Assembly (NCBI RefSeq): GCF_020171115.1
Contig: NC_058101.1
Coordinates: 137,824,001 to 137,888,000 of the forward strand
From: Neogale vison
Lineage: Eukaryota > Chordata > Mammalia > Carnivora > Mustelidae
DNA: 64,000 bases
Direction of reading: 5' to 3'
In this document: piece by piece, positions 12,141 through 23,752 of the stretch
Position numbering within the stretch: the stretch's first letter is position 1
Layout of the letters: each line of letters opens with the position of its first letter
Made by a program: the position numbers and the translations under genes
The notes under the pieces: model-generated
Seen by the model: only the letters and a program-made list of their open reading frames with translations
What the model was told of the DNA's origin: nothing
The model's database searches: none

Positions 12141-12743
12141 AGTAATGTGAATTCAAATGATGAAATAAGGGCTGCTAATAAAGGAAACTACATAGTAAAA
12201 TATAAAGACAAAGTAAATGTATTTTGTGTGTATTTTTATCTGATTTAAAAGAAACCTATATAAAGCAAAATTATAAAACATTGTTTTTAATATATATAAC
12301 ACCTGGTTCATAATACACAAAAAATAGTTTGTGTGATAATAGTACAAAATAGTGGAAAGGCAACAGAGCTGCGTAAAAGCAAAGTTTTTGTATAATATTG
12401 AAATTAAGTTGGTATTAAACTAAAGTATGTTGTTGTAAATAAAGAGATTAATTTATACCCCAGAAAAAACATAAAAAATATACCCTAAAAATTTTCAGCA
12501 AAATAAATAAAAAGGGAATTAAAATAGGTTACTAGAAAATATGTACTTAATGTAAAAAAAGAAAAGGAAATAGAAGGATATGCAAATAAAAATTTTAAAT
12601 AGAAAATATATTAAAATGGCAGAAATAAATCATATTTTACTAGTAATTAGATTGAATGTCATTAGTTTAAACAAACATTCAAAAGTCATGGACTAGCATA
12701 ATGGAAAATTAAAACAAAAACCAAAAAACACGAACCAACTATA

Positions 12744-13431
12744 GGCACACCGCTGGGATACTGCAGTTTCAACTCCAAACCACTGCAATAAAGTGAATAT
12801 TGGAGTAAAAAAAGTTTAATTAATTTTCTAACTTCTCAGTGCCTATAAAAATTATGTTTATAATACAGTGTATTCTATGAAGTATAAGATAGCAGTATGT
12901 GTAAATATTCAATGTTCACACCTTAATTTAAAATAATTTATTCCAGAGATCCTGGGTGGCTCAGTCATTTAACTTAGTCCAATTCTTGGTTTTGGCTCAT
13001 GTCATGATCTTGGGGTAGTGGAATTAAGCCCTGCACTGCTCCCCATTCAGTGGCGAGTTTATTTACCCTTTCTCTATCTGTTCCCCTCCACTCATGTACT
13101 TTCTCTCACTCTAAAATGAATAAATAAATCTCTCAAAAATATCAAAAATTTAAAAATAAGTTATTGCTAAAAAATGTTAACCATCATCTGACTTTCAGTG
13201 AATTATAATCATTAATCATACACTGCCATAACAAATATAATACTAAAAAGTTAGAAATATTGTAAGAATTACCAAAATGTGACACAGAGACACAATGTGA
13301 GCAAATGCTATCAAAATGATGGCACCATTAGACTTGCTCAATGCAAGGTTGCCATATATCTTCAATTTTTAAAAAAATGCATTATCTGCGAAGTACAATA
13401 AAGCAAGGCACAATAAAATGAGGTATGGTTA
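12744..13431 (-). mobile_element. Tigger1-like DNA transposon (nonautonomous)
   Basis: The left end reads AGGCACACCGCTGGGATACTG followed by ACCACTGCAATAAAGTGAAT; the right end reads GCACAATAAAATGAGGTATG. These match the Tigger1 (Tc1/mariner superfamily, pogo-like) terminal inverted repeats as I know them. The internal AATGTGACACAGAGACACAA and CAAGGTTGCCATATATCTTCAA are diagnostic. No transposase reading frame is present; the length without its SINE is near 480 bp, so this is a deleted passenger. TA dinucleotides at 12742-12743 and 13432-13433 fit the TA target duplication. It splits an L1 cleanly. Confidence 0.88.
12943..13154 (+). mobile_element. Old Can-SINE inside Tigger
   Basis: Head GAGATCCTGGGTGGCTCAG with a diverged body (TTGGCTCATGTCATGATCTTGG). 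Flanked by AATAATTTATT (12932-12942) and AATAAGTTATT (13155-13165), a duplication of Tigger sequence with one mismatch. Its divergence fits an older subtype. Confidence 0.88.
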
Positions 13432-13505
13432 TATTTACTATTTACAGAGACTCTCAAAGACAAAAACAAGTAGAAATTAAAATGACAGAAAAAGTATACC
13501 ATGCA

Positions 13506-13713
13506 GGGGCACCTGGGTGGCTCAGTGGGTTAAGCCTCTGCCTTTGGCTCAGGTCATGATATCAGGATCCCAAATCAAGTCCCGCATCAGGCTCTCTGCT
13601 CAGCCGGGAGCCTGCTTCCTCCTCTCTCTCTCTCTCTCTCTCTCTCTGCCTGCCTCTCTGCCAACTTGTGATCTCTCTCTCTGTCAAATAAATAAATAAA
13701 ATCTTTAAAAAAA
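13506..13713 (+). mobile_element. Young Can-SINE, 17-bp perfect duplication
   Basis: Near-consensus SINE: GGGGCACCTGGGTGGCTCAG head, (CT)n expansion at 13623-13647, CTGTCAAATAAATAAATAAA tail. The sequence AAAAAGTATACCATGCA is repeated exactly at 13489-13505 and 13714-13730, so the insertion is recent relative to its neighbours. Confidence 0.95.
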
Positions 13714-14434
13714 AAAAAGTATACCATGCAAATCATGTCTAAAATAGAGCTGTGATATCTACACTATTGTCAAAATAGACCTTACAGCAAAAATTATGGA
13801 GATAAGGAAAAACAATTTATAATAATTAAAAGGCCAACCCATCAAGAAACCTTAAAATTTATAAACATATACATGCCAAAAAATAGAGCCCTATAGTAAT
13901 AGAACAATTTAATCAACAAAACAAATATATGTCCTTTTCAAATGTATATGAAACTTTGTCCAAGATAAAGTTAGATAGCACATAAAACAAATTTCAGTAA
14001 GTTTAAAATGTGTAAAAAATGATTGCTACCATAATGGAATAAAAATGGAAATAAAGAGAAGAAAATTTTAGAAATTCACAAGTATGTGCAAGTTAAACAA
14101 CACACTCCCAAATAATAAATGGGTCAAAGGAAAAAATTAAGAGAAATTGGAAAATGCTTTAAGGTAAATGAAAATGAAAACATCACAAAATTTGTGGCAT
14201 GAAGATAAGGCAATGTTTAAATGGAAATTTATAGCTATAAATGTTTACAGTAAAAAGAAGATGGACATCGAATAGACATCGTAATAATCTTCCACTTAAA
14301 GAAACAGGAAAAACAATGGCACACTAAGCATATCATGAGCAAAATGAAGGAAACAATAAAAGATGAAAAGAGATGAGTATAACAGAATAAAGATATTTAA
14401 CAAAAACAAAAGGTGGTTCTTTGAAAAGATCAAC

Positions 14435-14631
14435 TTTTTTTTTTTAAAGATTTTATTTATTTATTTGACAGACAGAGATTACAAATAGGCAGAGAGGCAG
14501 GCAGAGAGAGAAGAGGAAGCAGGCTCCCTGCTGAGCAGACAGCCCCATGCGGGGCTCAATCCCAGGGCCCTGAGATCATGACCTGAGCCGAAGGCAGAGG
14601 CTTTAATCCCCTGAGCCACCCAGGTGCCCCA
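14435..14631 (-). mobile_element. Young Can-SINE, antisense
   Basis: Begins with poly(T) and AAAGATTTTATTTATTTATT and ends CTGAGCCACCCAGGTGCCCC. Flanked by AAAAGATCAAC at 14424-14434 and 14632-14642, exact. It splits the L1 phrase GGTGGTTCTTTGAAAAGAT. Confidence 0.95.
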
Positions 14632-16266
14632 AAAAGATCAACATATTTAGTAAACCATTAGATACACAAACCATGGGATGGGGGGACAGAGAGAGAGAGA
14701 AAGGGAGAGAGAGAATCCTGAAATTTTAAAATCAGAAATGAGAGAGGGAGCATTACTATCAACCTTATAGAAATAAAAAGAATTATAAGGAAATACGATC
14801 AACAATTTTCTGTATTTAAAGAATGACAAAATTAACCTTCAAAAATAAATAAATATATCTCTAGAAAAACAAAAACTACCCAAAAAAATCAAGAAAAAAA
14901 ATGTTTGGACCTTTAACGTGTAATAAGATTTAATTTGTAATCAACTAATTATCCATGACTAGACGGCTTTACTGCTGAGTTCTGTGAAGGATTTACACAA
15001 TTTGTTAAAAGAGAGAGAGAGAAAGAGAGAGAAATTAACACTTTCAAGCTGATTCTGTAAAACTAATATTACCCTGATGCTAAAATCAGATAAAGGCATC
15101 AAAAGAAATGAAAGCTACAAATCTCTTATAAATATGGATGCAGAAATTCTAAAAAAATACAAACCCAATTCACAAACATTTAAAAATTATTAAATAGCAT
15201 ATCCAAGTGGGAGTTATCCCAGGAATATAAAACTGGTTCAACTTAATGAAAATCAATCAATCAAATATGACATACTAATAAAGGAGACAAACCACATAGT
15301 AATTGCAACACATTCAAAAAAAAATTGAAAAAACCCAACATTCTTTTTCTATTTTCTATTCTATTCTATTTTCATTCTTATCCTATTTCTAGGAAGGAAC
15401 TTCCTACACTTTGTAAAAGCTATTTATAAAACAAAACAACAGCAACAACAACAAAAAACGCACCTTAAGTTATACTTAATGACTGAAAGACTTAAAAAAT
15501 GAGAACTTTCTCCCTGAGATAATAAGACAAATTATTCTTAACAATTCTTGTCCGTTTTATAATGAAGAAAAAAGACATCCAGAATGCAAAGAAAGAAGTA
15601 AAATTATCTCTGTAAATAACATAATCTTTTATATAGAAAATCCCAAGAAATCCACAAACAAAATTCTATTAAAACTAATGAAAAGATAAGCAAATTTCAG
15701 GATATAATATTAATATACAAAAAACAATTTTACTTCTTTATATTATCATTGATAAATCTTAAAATGAAATTATTTTAATAGGTTCTAAGAGAATAAAATA
15801 GGAATAAAGTTAATAATTAGTACAGAACTTGTATTCTAGAAACTACAAAATGTTATTGAAATTAATAATAGGTAACTTAAGTTAAAAATTTCCACATTTT
15901 TGGATTAGTAAATTTAATATTTTTAAGATAACAATATTCCCCAAATTGAGCTATGGCTTCTGTGCAATCCTTATCAAATTTCTAATTTCCCTTTGAATAT
16001 AACTTGAAAAATAAATTCTAAAATTCCTATCGAAATCCAAGGGATGTAGAATAATCAAAATAATCTTGGAAAGGAAGAGCAAAGTTAGAGAACTCAAACT
16101 TCCAAATTCAAAATTTACTTCAAAACTGCAGTAATCAAGGCTATGTGCTACGATATATTTTGTATAATATAAAAAGTAATTGGTGGAATTGAGAAACCAA
16201 AAATAAATTTAGTGGTCAATTTTGTAATAAAAGGTTTGTGGCAAGAGTGTCAAAACAGTCAATAGT

Positions 16267-16462
16267 GGGCGCCTGGGTGGCTCAGTGGGTTAAGCCGCTG
16301 CCTTCGGCTCAGGTCATGATCTCAGGGTCCTGGGATCGAGTCCCGCATCGGGCTCTCTGCTCAGCAGGGAGCCTGCTTCCCTCTCTCTCTCTCTCTGCCT
16401 GCCTCTCAGTCTACTTGTGATCTCTGTCTGTCAAATAAACAAATAAAATCTTAAAAAAAAAA
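16267..16462 (+). mobile_element. Young Can-SINE, 15-bp perfect duplication
   Basis: Essentially consensus: GGGCGCCTGGGTGGCTCAGT, CCTGGGATCGAGTCCCGC (B box), CTGTCTGTCAAATAAACAAA and a poly(A) tail. AAAACAGTCAATAGT is repeated exactly at 16252-16266 and 16463-16477. A good candidate for a lineage-specific locus. Confidence 0.96.
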
Positions 16463-17570
16463 AAAACAGTCAATAGTTCATGACAAATATCAACAAATGG
16501 TGCTTGGAAAACTGGATATCCACATTAAAAAACAAACAAACAAAAAAAGGTTGGAACCCTAGATCACACCATATATAAAAAATAACTCAAAATGGATTAA
16601 AAATGAAATGTAAGAATCAAAACTCTGTAAAATCTTAGGAAAAAAATAGTAACTCATCATGGTTTCATATTTGGCAGTTATTTTTTACATATAATACCAA
16701 AAATGCAGGTGGAAGGAAAAAAAAATACAGGTTAATTAGACTTTATTAAATTTAAAACATCTGTACTTTGAAGGAAATGATCAAGAAAATAAAAACACTA
16801 CCTACAGAATGGGAGAACATGTTTGCAAATTGTGTATCTGATAAGCAATTTGTATTTATCACTAAGAGATTTAATGACTAACAATAAAAGACAACTCATA
16901 AAAATTATAGCTGAAGGGAATAAACATTTATTTAGTAAGAATATAGAAATTGCTAACAGACACATAAAAAGATACTAAAGTAGTCATTAGGAAAATGCTA
17001 TCCAAAACCACAATAAGATACCACTTTACACCCACTTGGATAATAAAAAAAAAATAGACAATATTAAGTTTTGGCAAGAATGTGGGGAAATTGTCAGACA
17101 TTGCTTGTGAGAATGTAAAAGATGCAGCCACTTTTGAAAATTCTCTAAAAAGCTGAACACGCTGCTACCATATAACCAGGAATTCCATGTCCAGGTATAT
17201 ATCAAAGAGAAAATCATTTTTACACAAACTCTTATAAATTAATATTTATAACATTATTCGTAATATCCTTAAAGTGGAAACAACTCAAAATAACTATTAA
17301 TTGCTCAATGGATATACATAATGTTGCATAGCCATTTGATGGAATATTCAGCCACACACAAAAAAAAGATAACCTTTCAAGGATGAACCTTGAAACAATA
17401 TGCTAAGTGAAAGAAGCCTGACACAGAAAGTTACATACTGTATAATTTCATTTATATAAAAATGTTCAGAACAGACAAATCCTTAGAGACTGAATACATA
17501 CTAGTTGTTGTTAAGAATTTGGAAAGGAAGGAGAGAATGTAAACTGACTGTTAATGTATGGGGTTCCTTC

Positions 17571-18048
17571 CTTCTTCCCCTACTAACTTCCCTCATTTCC
17601 TTCTTCCCTCCACAAACATTCATTTAGGGCAAGAATGAACAAATCACTCACTGCACAAAGTACGAGAACACATTTACGATCAAAACATTTTCTCTGGCTA
17701 TGAGAAACTTAGATTCTAATAAACAGAAATTTCTTTTAACACTACTATTGGATATTTATTCTAACTTCTACAGTCCCTTAGATTTGAATCAGCAGAATAC
17801 TAAACTGCTCAATAATAATCCTCTATTTCTTATACTATTTGTTTTAACAGTAACAAGATACCCACCTTCCCCACACAGAGTTTGTCAACAGTTTACCTTC
17901 TAGATTCTACCCTTGTTTTTATACCAATCCACTCAACATTATTGAGCACTTCCTATGACTTAGGTACTGGGCTGTGCATTGAGTGAATGGTGGAAGCCTG
18001 TAGGGGACATGCAAATTATAGGAGGTAAAAGGGTAAAGAGAAATAATA
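17571..18048. other. No gene seen
   Basis: Unique-looking sequence. At about 17925-17990 the phrase TTATTGAGCACTTCCTATGAC resembles a motif common in ancient mammalian repeats, too short to name. A 67-codon open stretch (17700-17903) has no domain. Confidence 0.45.
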
Positions 18049-18385
18049 CAGTTAACCCTTGGAAAACATGGGTTTGAACTGTGCATGTCCACTTATACAC
18101 AGATTTTTTTTTCTTTTAAATTTTAGTTCTGTAAATGCATTTTTTTCTTGATTTTTAGTAACATTTTCTTTTTTCTCACGCATTTTAAGAATACAATAAA
18201 TTTAATACACACAACAGAAAAATGTGTTGATTGACTGTTTATGTTATTGATAAGGTTTCCAGTCAAGAGTAGGCTATTAGATATGAGGTAGGTAGTTGTT
18301 TTGAGAGAGTCAAAAGTTTTGTGCAGATTTTCAAATGTATAAGTATTTGACACCCCTAACTCTTGCTTTGTTCAAGGGTCAACTG
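18049..18385. mobile_element. Tigger3/MER8-like DNA transposon
   Basis: Left end CAGTTAACCCTTGGAAAACA with GTCCACTTATACACAGATTT. Right end GACACCCCTAACTC then TTGTTCAAGGGTCAACTG. The outer bases form an imperfect inverted repeat (CAGTTAACCCTTG against CAAGGGTCAACTG, about 12 of 13). About 337 bp, no transposase frame, so nonautonomous. TA at 18047-18048 fits the target site; the matching base pair on the right is CA, presumably mutated. The family name is from memory of the consensus. Confidence 0.75.
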
Positions 18386-19320
18386 CACACTCTAGAAAAT
18401 TTATGGTTTGTGTACAAATATCTCACCACAAAGGGAATATGCAATAATGTATGGAATGTATTGATGAATGTATAGCTCAAGAGCCAAATTCCCCACTAGC
18501 AGCTAAAGGTTATTATTCTATTATCTGATGTCTAGATTACTACTGAGAAAGATAATAATTAGCAAAAATATTCACTTACAGAAATAAAAAAAATCACATT
18601 TATGCAAATCAAACAGTAATATAATCCAGAATATAAAAGGGCAGTATCTAACTTGATATCTTTCTTTTAATAAAATAAGAGTGAAGTGGGTATGAGAATA
18701 GCATTTTGAGAAATAAAATAGCAATTACTATTTTCTGGTATTTTCAGTATTTAAGATAAGTTACCACATGTGTTTGTTCAAGAACTAATTTTAAACTTCA
18801 ACAGTCATCACATTATCTATGTAAACTAGTATTTGTTCCCAATTATTTTCCAATTTATAAATATGTAACAAGTTTCTGTGTTTTCCCATATTAAGAAATT
18901 GCTTATAGGCCTACACAATATCTTTTCTAGAAGAGATTTTAATTAAGACTAAAGCAATTTTATTAAGACAATTAGAGTCATACTGTTATTTTTATAAATA
19001 GTTAAAAAATGTCAATGACATTTCCTGCATAGTTTGGATAATGAGAAGATAAGCTCTAAATATCTTTATAATGAAACAATTGATTTAATTAAACAGAGTT
19101 TTAAAATTATAAAGAACAAAAATAACTCAGGTAGTAAATGTAGGAAATTCATAATCAACATCTAAATGTGGATATTATATATAACAATTTCAATTTACTA
19201 GTACTAAATTTGTTTGTGTATATGGCACTTTTAAATTAGAACTTCAAGCAAACAAAAAAGAGGTAAATCTTTCCCTAGTGTCCACATAAATGAGTTCCAA
19301 TCAGCAAGTAGTATTTCCCT
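18386..19320. other. No gene seen
   Basis: About 0.9 kb of AT-rich unique-looking DNA without a recognised repeat or coding signal. Confidence 0.5.
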
Positions 19321-19523
19321 TCATCTATTTTTTAAAAGATTTTATTTACTTATTCATCTGAGAGATACAGAGAGAGAGAGAGAGGAAGCACACAAGCAGA
19401 CTGAAGGTGAAGCAGGCTCCCTGCTGAGCTAGGAGGCCTAACCAGGACTTGAATCACAGGACCCTGGGATCATGACCTGAGCCGAAGGCAGATGCTTAAC
19501 TGAGTGAGCTACCCAGGCATCCC
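19321..19523 (-). mobile_element. Can-SINE, antisense
   Basis: Reads AAAAGATTTTATTTACTTATT to GAGCTACCCAGGCATCC. Flanks AGTATTTCCCT (19310-19320) and AGTATTTCTCT (19524-19534) differ at one base. Moderately diverged. Confidence 0.9.
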
Positions 19524-19702
19524 AGTATTTCTCTTTCTTTCTCTCTACCCAATTTCTACTTGAAGATTCTCTCTTCTTGAGCTAACCTTCATCTAACAAT
19601 CCACTAGTAATATCTGAAATTGAACTTATGGGTGAAATCCAGATATAGTTATTTTCATTTCTCAGATCAATGCTAGTAATTACTCAAAAGAAATATAATT
19701 TT

Positions 19703-19852
19703 GAGGCAGCTGGGTGGCTCAGTGGATTAAATGTCTGACACTTGATTTCAGGTCAGGTCATGATCTCAGAGTCATGAGACTGAGTCCTGATTCAGGCTTC
19801 ACATGGGACCTGGAGCCTGCTTAAAATTCTTAAAATTCTGCTAAAAAAAAAA
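19703..19852 (+). mobile_element. Older-type Can-SINE, shortened 3' end
   Basis: Head GAGGCAGCTGGGTGGCTCAG and the older CTTGATTTCAGGTCAGGTCATGATCTC body; ends early at CTTAAAATTCTTAAAATTCTG with an A run. This is the carnivore-wide subtype rather than the young mustelid form. Confidence 0.85.
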
Positions 19853-19854
19853 AA

Positions 19855-19892
<38 letters not shown>

Positions 19893-19925
19893 CTAAATAT
19901 ATATACACACATATACATATATTTA
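19853..19925. repeat. (TA)n microsatellite
   Basis: A perfect AT alternation at about 19857-19886, then degraded TA/CA repeats to about 19925. It grew from the tail of the preceding SINE. Confidence 0.9.
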
Positions 19926-20796
19926 GTTTCAATAGAGACTAGATTATCTACTTACAATGAACTAATTTTTTAAAGTCAGAAAATATAAATATTCAATAAG
20001 TGGGGGGAGGCCAAAACATAAGAACAAGTAACTCACAAAACTTAAATGCAAGCTGGTAATACAAGCAGATGAAAATAAGATACATTTAGTTGATCAAATT
20101 GTTCAATATTAAGAGTGATAATAGGATTGGGAAGAATAAGACAAATAAGACTCTTCAATATGTATCACTGGCAAAAGTGTAAATTGATACATTTTAGAAG
20201 GAATTTAAGATCTTATGCACAAGTCATCTGAGCAATGTAATTTGGGAACTTATCTGGAAGGAAAAAAATGATAGAGATGGCTAAAGAATTTGCCAAAGGG
20301 GCTGATTCCAATTGACTCAAATTCCAGATTGATCTCAAATGAAAAATAACAGTTAAAATTTAACTTTAATGACAATCAAGCTATAATAGTGTCAGAAGCT
20401 ACTGAGATACATAATTAAAGAGCTAAATTTTTTAAATAAAATAAGACTAATACTTGAGAAATGTTTACATTTAATGATCAAATGGGAGGTGGTAAGCATG
20501 TGATATAAAATTAAAGGAATGGTCAAAAATCTGAAGAATGGGTAACAGTACTTCAAAAATAATGAGCTACCAACCTTGTCAAAAATTTTGCTGAGATGTC
20601 AAGTCAAGGCAAAGACTGAAAGATGTCCTGCCCATTTGATTTATGATGTTAACGTCATCAGGGAACTTAGAACTGGTTTGTTCAGCTACACCCAATGAAA
20701 ATATTTTTCACAAATAATGCTTTGTTTCAATAACTTATTTCTTTTTTACACTAAACATAACCCCTCCTCCACCAATGAATTTATTTCCAACTTAAA
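19926..20796. other. No gene seen
   Basis: Unique-looking AT-rich DNA. No open frame with recognisable content. Confidence 0.5.
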
Positions 20797-20994
20797 GTTT
20801 GTTTGTTTGTTTGTTTTATTTGACAGAGAGAGAGACACAGTGAGAGAGGGAACACAAGCAGGGGGAGTGAGAGAGAGAGAGAAGCAGGCTTCTTCTGAGC
20901 AGGGAGCCCAGTGCAGGGCTGGATCCCAGGACCCTGGGATCATGACCTGAGCTGAAGGCAGACACTTAATGACTGAGCCACCCAGGCACCCTAA
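20797..20994 (-). mobile_element. Can-SINE, antisense, (TTTG) tail
   Basis: The tail side is (GTTT)n then TATTTGACAGAGAGAGAG; the head ends GAGCCACCCAGGCACC. CAACTT occurs on both sides (20788-20793 and 20995-21000), a short duplication. The open frames here on both strands are SINE-derived. Confidence 0.9.
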
Positions 20995-21214
20995 CAACTT
21001 TAGTCTTCTTAAATTAACTTAGAGACATTGAGAATCAACTACCATGATTTGTTAAAGGCAAGAGAAATTTCCTTATCACCCAAACTTAGAGGTAAGAGTA
21101 GGATTGCACAGCTAAAGTGGATGTCAATACCAAACTCCCAATCTTATCTACGCATTCTAACTATTTATACCCACAGCCTTCTTTATCTCAAATAGTTAAA
21201 ACTATTTTCAACTT

Positions 21215-21945
21215 CTCAGGCCAAAATGGACATAATCATCTTTACTTATTTCACATTCCATTTCCATGTCAGCAAATCCTGTAGACTCTACTTCCAGACA
21301 AAATCGAGCGCATTCAGGATGGTGTGACCGTAGATTCTACTTCCAAATGTAACTAGAATGCCATTATTTACCACTCCATACTGCTACTATTTATTTCCAA
21401 ATTATTGTCTTCTTATACCTGAATTATTGCAATAACCTACCAATTTTTCACTCTTCCACCTTGCTTCTCCAGATTGTGTTCTTAAAACAAGAGCCAAATT
21501 GATCTCTATGTATTTGAAATTAGTGTATTCCAATTTTTTAATTTGATCTCTCTAATGTCTGTTTTAACACAAACTAATATACAAGTCCTTATAATAATCT
21601 TCAGTAATTTACTAACTTCATTCCCTCCTCTCACCCAGCCCCACAAATTGCCTTGTTTTCATAGAGCATCCTAGACATGCTTTCTCAAAACCTTTGTTAG
21701 TCATTTTCCTTTATGAACACTCTTTTTGTCTTGCCTTAAATTTACCTTTCTAATTGAGACATTTCCCTACCCTTACTTACCATTGCTCAGCCCAAATCCA
21801 GCTTTCCCTATTCCCCCTTTTTTCCCCAAGCATTTCCATTGTTCTCTAATGTCCTATATTTCACTCCTTGCTGCACACCTAGCATCTAGAATAATATTAT
21901 TGCACAGTAGCTACTCAATTAGTATTTGATGACTTAATGAAATAT
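21215..21945 (+). mobile_element. L2 LINE fragment
   Basis: Matches the L2 3' region in order: ATTATTGCAATAACCTACCA, ACCTTGCTTCTCCAGATTGTG with AAAACAAGAGCCAAATTGATC, TTGAGACATTTCCCTAC, then GCACACCTAGCATCTAGAATAATATTATTGC and AGTAGCTACTCAATTAGTATTTG, corresponding to the classic L2 tail. Highly diverged, as expected for an ancient LINE. Open frames within it are chance. Confidence 0.65.
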
Positions 21946-22320
21946 CCACTGAAATATTCACCATTATGTTTGACCCCTAATAAGAGGTCTCTTTTTCTTT
22001 TCTGCCTGTCTTTCATGTCCAGAATTACTTTCCCTCTTAAGTGTTTTCTGGGAGGTAGAAACTATTCTGTTGCTTCATACTTATCAAAATTTCTGTATGA
22101 CATCCGGAATTCTATTACTCAGATTCACTATAAGCCACACTTTTGATGGGGTCTTGCAGTCACTCTGATTTTTCTTTCTGACCTTGAAAACTTATGTGAC
22201 ATAATTTACTTCCACAGAGATTCAAAAGAAAATAGAGTACAGAACATTTTTCTCTAGACTGCTCAATACTGCTTCTCCTCTCTCTTCCTTTGCCTACCTG
22301 CCCTCATCTTTTCTGCTCTG
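21946..22320. other. No gene seen
   Basis: Unique-looking DNA; a 69-codon open stretch (21937-22146) overlaps the L2 end and has no domain. Confidence 0.45.
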
Positions 22321-22321
22321 T

Positions 22322-22445
22322 TTAAGTTTTTATTTGACTTACAGTTAGTTAACACACAGTATAGTATTAATTTCAGTTGTAGAATTTAGTGATTCAGATT
22401 TACATATTATATGTAATGTTCCAATTTCTTCCTTACTTCCCAAGC
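22322..22445 (-). mobile_element. L1 3'-end fragment, antisense
   Basis: TTAGTTAACACACAGTATAG and TAATTTCAGTTGTAGAATTTAG are the complement of a carnivore L1 3'UTR. Only about 120 bp is present. Confidence 0.65.
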
Positions 22446-22907
22446 AAACAAGCATTTATACTTGATTCTACATTTCCCATTTCCCTTATTTTTCTAGGCC
22501 CCTACACAAGAATTCTCAAAGGTAAAAAATAAACAAAATCCAACTGCAACCAGCACTTTTAGTTACAAATTACCCTAAAATTTTGGTAAACTAAATTGGA
22601 CTGCATGATCTAGCTAATAGACTCAAAATCTTAAGTGTTACCACTTGGTAAGGAAAGTCCTTCACAGTGATCAGATCATCCAGTAAATGACAAAGGAAAT
22701 GGAATAATGACCCATTTAACCCTCATGCCTACAGTGAGTAGTGCAGGTGGAATCTAAAGTCTTAGCTGAGCTCTGGAGAAGAATAACTGGAAGGAAGAGG
22801 CAGGACGTTGAATGGGGAGGAGGCTGGTGAGAGAATGGATACCAGATGGTCCCTCAAGCCACACTGGAGGTAAAACAGAAGAGAGACCCAGAGAGATGTC
22901 TTAAAGC
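22446..22907. other. No gene seen
   Basis: Unique-looking, slightly more GC than its surroundings from 22730. No coding signal recognised. Confidence 0.45.
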
Positions 22908-23100
22908 TTAAGCAAGAAGTAGGAGAAAGAAACGGGGAGGGGAGAGAGGGGGAGGAGGAGGGAGAGAAGGAGAAGAAGGAGGAGGGGGAGGAAGGGAGGA
23001 GAAGAGGAAGAGGAAGAAACAGCAGAGAGGAGGAGGAAGTGGAAGAGGATGAGGAGGGAAGGGTGAGAGAGTGGGGAGGAGGGGGGAGGAGGAAGAAAAT
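22908..23100. repeat. Polypurine tract (GGA/GAA-rich)
   Basis: About 190 bases almost only A and G, built from GGAG, GAAG and GGGGA units with a handful of pyrimidine interruptions. The complementary pyrimidine strand yields open frames of Pro, Leu and Ser that are artefacts of composition. Such tracts can form triplex (H-) DNA. Confidence 0.9.
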
Positions 23101-23183
23101 AAGCCTTCATGTTTATAGAACTGTTTGCCTAAACTTTCAAATAGGATAAATTTTACCTTAAAATGTCTCCCCTTCAATTACAT

Positions 23184-23416
23184 CTCTTTTTTGTTTAAGA
23201 TTTTATTTATTTATTTGACAGAGAAAAAGAGAAACGGAGTGAGTGCACAAGCCAAAGGAACATACGGAAAGTGAGAAACAGGCTCCCGACTGAACAAGGA
23301 GTCTAACATGGGGCTGGATCCCAGGACAAGGAAATCATGACCTGAGCTGAAGGTAGATGCTTAATCAACTGAGCCCAGTCAGTTAACATACTGAGCCACC
23401 CAGATGCCCTCCACTC
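23184..23416 (-). mobile_element. Can-SINE, antisense, with internal duplication
   Basis: AAGATTTTATTTATTTATTT to GAGCCACCCAGATGCCC. The head contains ACTGAGCC twice (about 23369-23376 and 23391-23398) with CAGTCAGTTAACAT between, a small internal duplication. Flanked by CCCCTTCAATTACAT (23169-23183) and CCCCTTCAAATACAT (23417-23431), 14 of 15 identical. Confidence 0.92.
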
Positions 23417-23537
23417 CCCCTTCAAATACATTTCTTAAGGAATACTGATTATATGTCTTTGACTTAGAAGCCAAGGGCATAAAATTATCGAGATTTTTTG
23501 TATACCTTCTCTGCAACTAAAAATATTTCAATTATAA

Positions 23538-23752
23538 GGGCACCTGGGTGGCTAAGTAGATCAGACATTTGACTCTTGATTTCAGCTCAAGTCATGATCT
23601 CATGGTCGTGGGATCATGCCCCATGTCAGGATCCACATTCAGCATGGAGTCTGCTTGAGTTTTTCTCTCTCCCTCTGCCCCTGACCCTTCTTTTGCATAC
23701 TCTCTCCCTCCCTTTCTCAAAATAAATCAAATCTTTAAAAAAGGGGGGAAAA
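23538..23752 (+). mobile_element. Older-type Can-SINE
   Basis: Head GGGCACCTGGGTGGCTAAG, body TTTGACTCTTGATTTCAGCTC, and 3' CTCTGCCCCTGACCC with an AAATCTTTAAAAAA tail. Flanked by TCAATTATAA (23528-23537) and TCAGTTATAA (23753-23762). Confidence 0.9.

Larger units (their letters stand above)
12400..17570 (+). mobile_element. Old L1, ORF2 to 3'UTR, heavily interrupted
   Basis: Sense L1 starting at the beginning of ORF2 (TAGATTGAATGTCATTAGTTTAAAC), then the Tigger insertion, then CTATTTACAGAGACTCTCAAAGAC, which continues the same L1. It runs through endonuclease, reverse transcriptase (about 14.9-16.2 kb) and C-terminal parts to a 3'UTR with TTCAGAACAGACAAATCCTTAGAGAC, ending near 17570. The 3'UTR type recalls L1MB/L1MC. 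Interrupted by a Tigger1-like element (12744-13431) and SINEs at 13506, 14435 and 16267. All frames are broken. Confidence 0.85.

Noticed and set aside
13506..13713. tRNA gene in the SINE head
   Set aside because: The A- and B-box-like motifs are the SINE's internal Pol III promoter; the cloverleaf is not preserved.
20717..20997. Frames on both strands of about 80 codons
   Set aside because: Translate a SINE; the peptide patterns recur at other SINEs in the window.
22901..23177. Two minus-strand frames rich in Pro, Leu and Ser
   Set aside because: Produced by the purine tract; no protein-like complexity.
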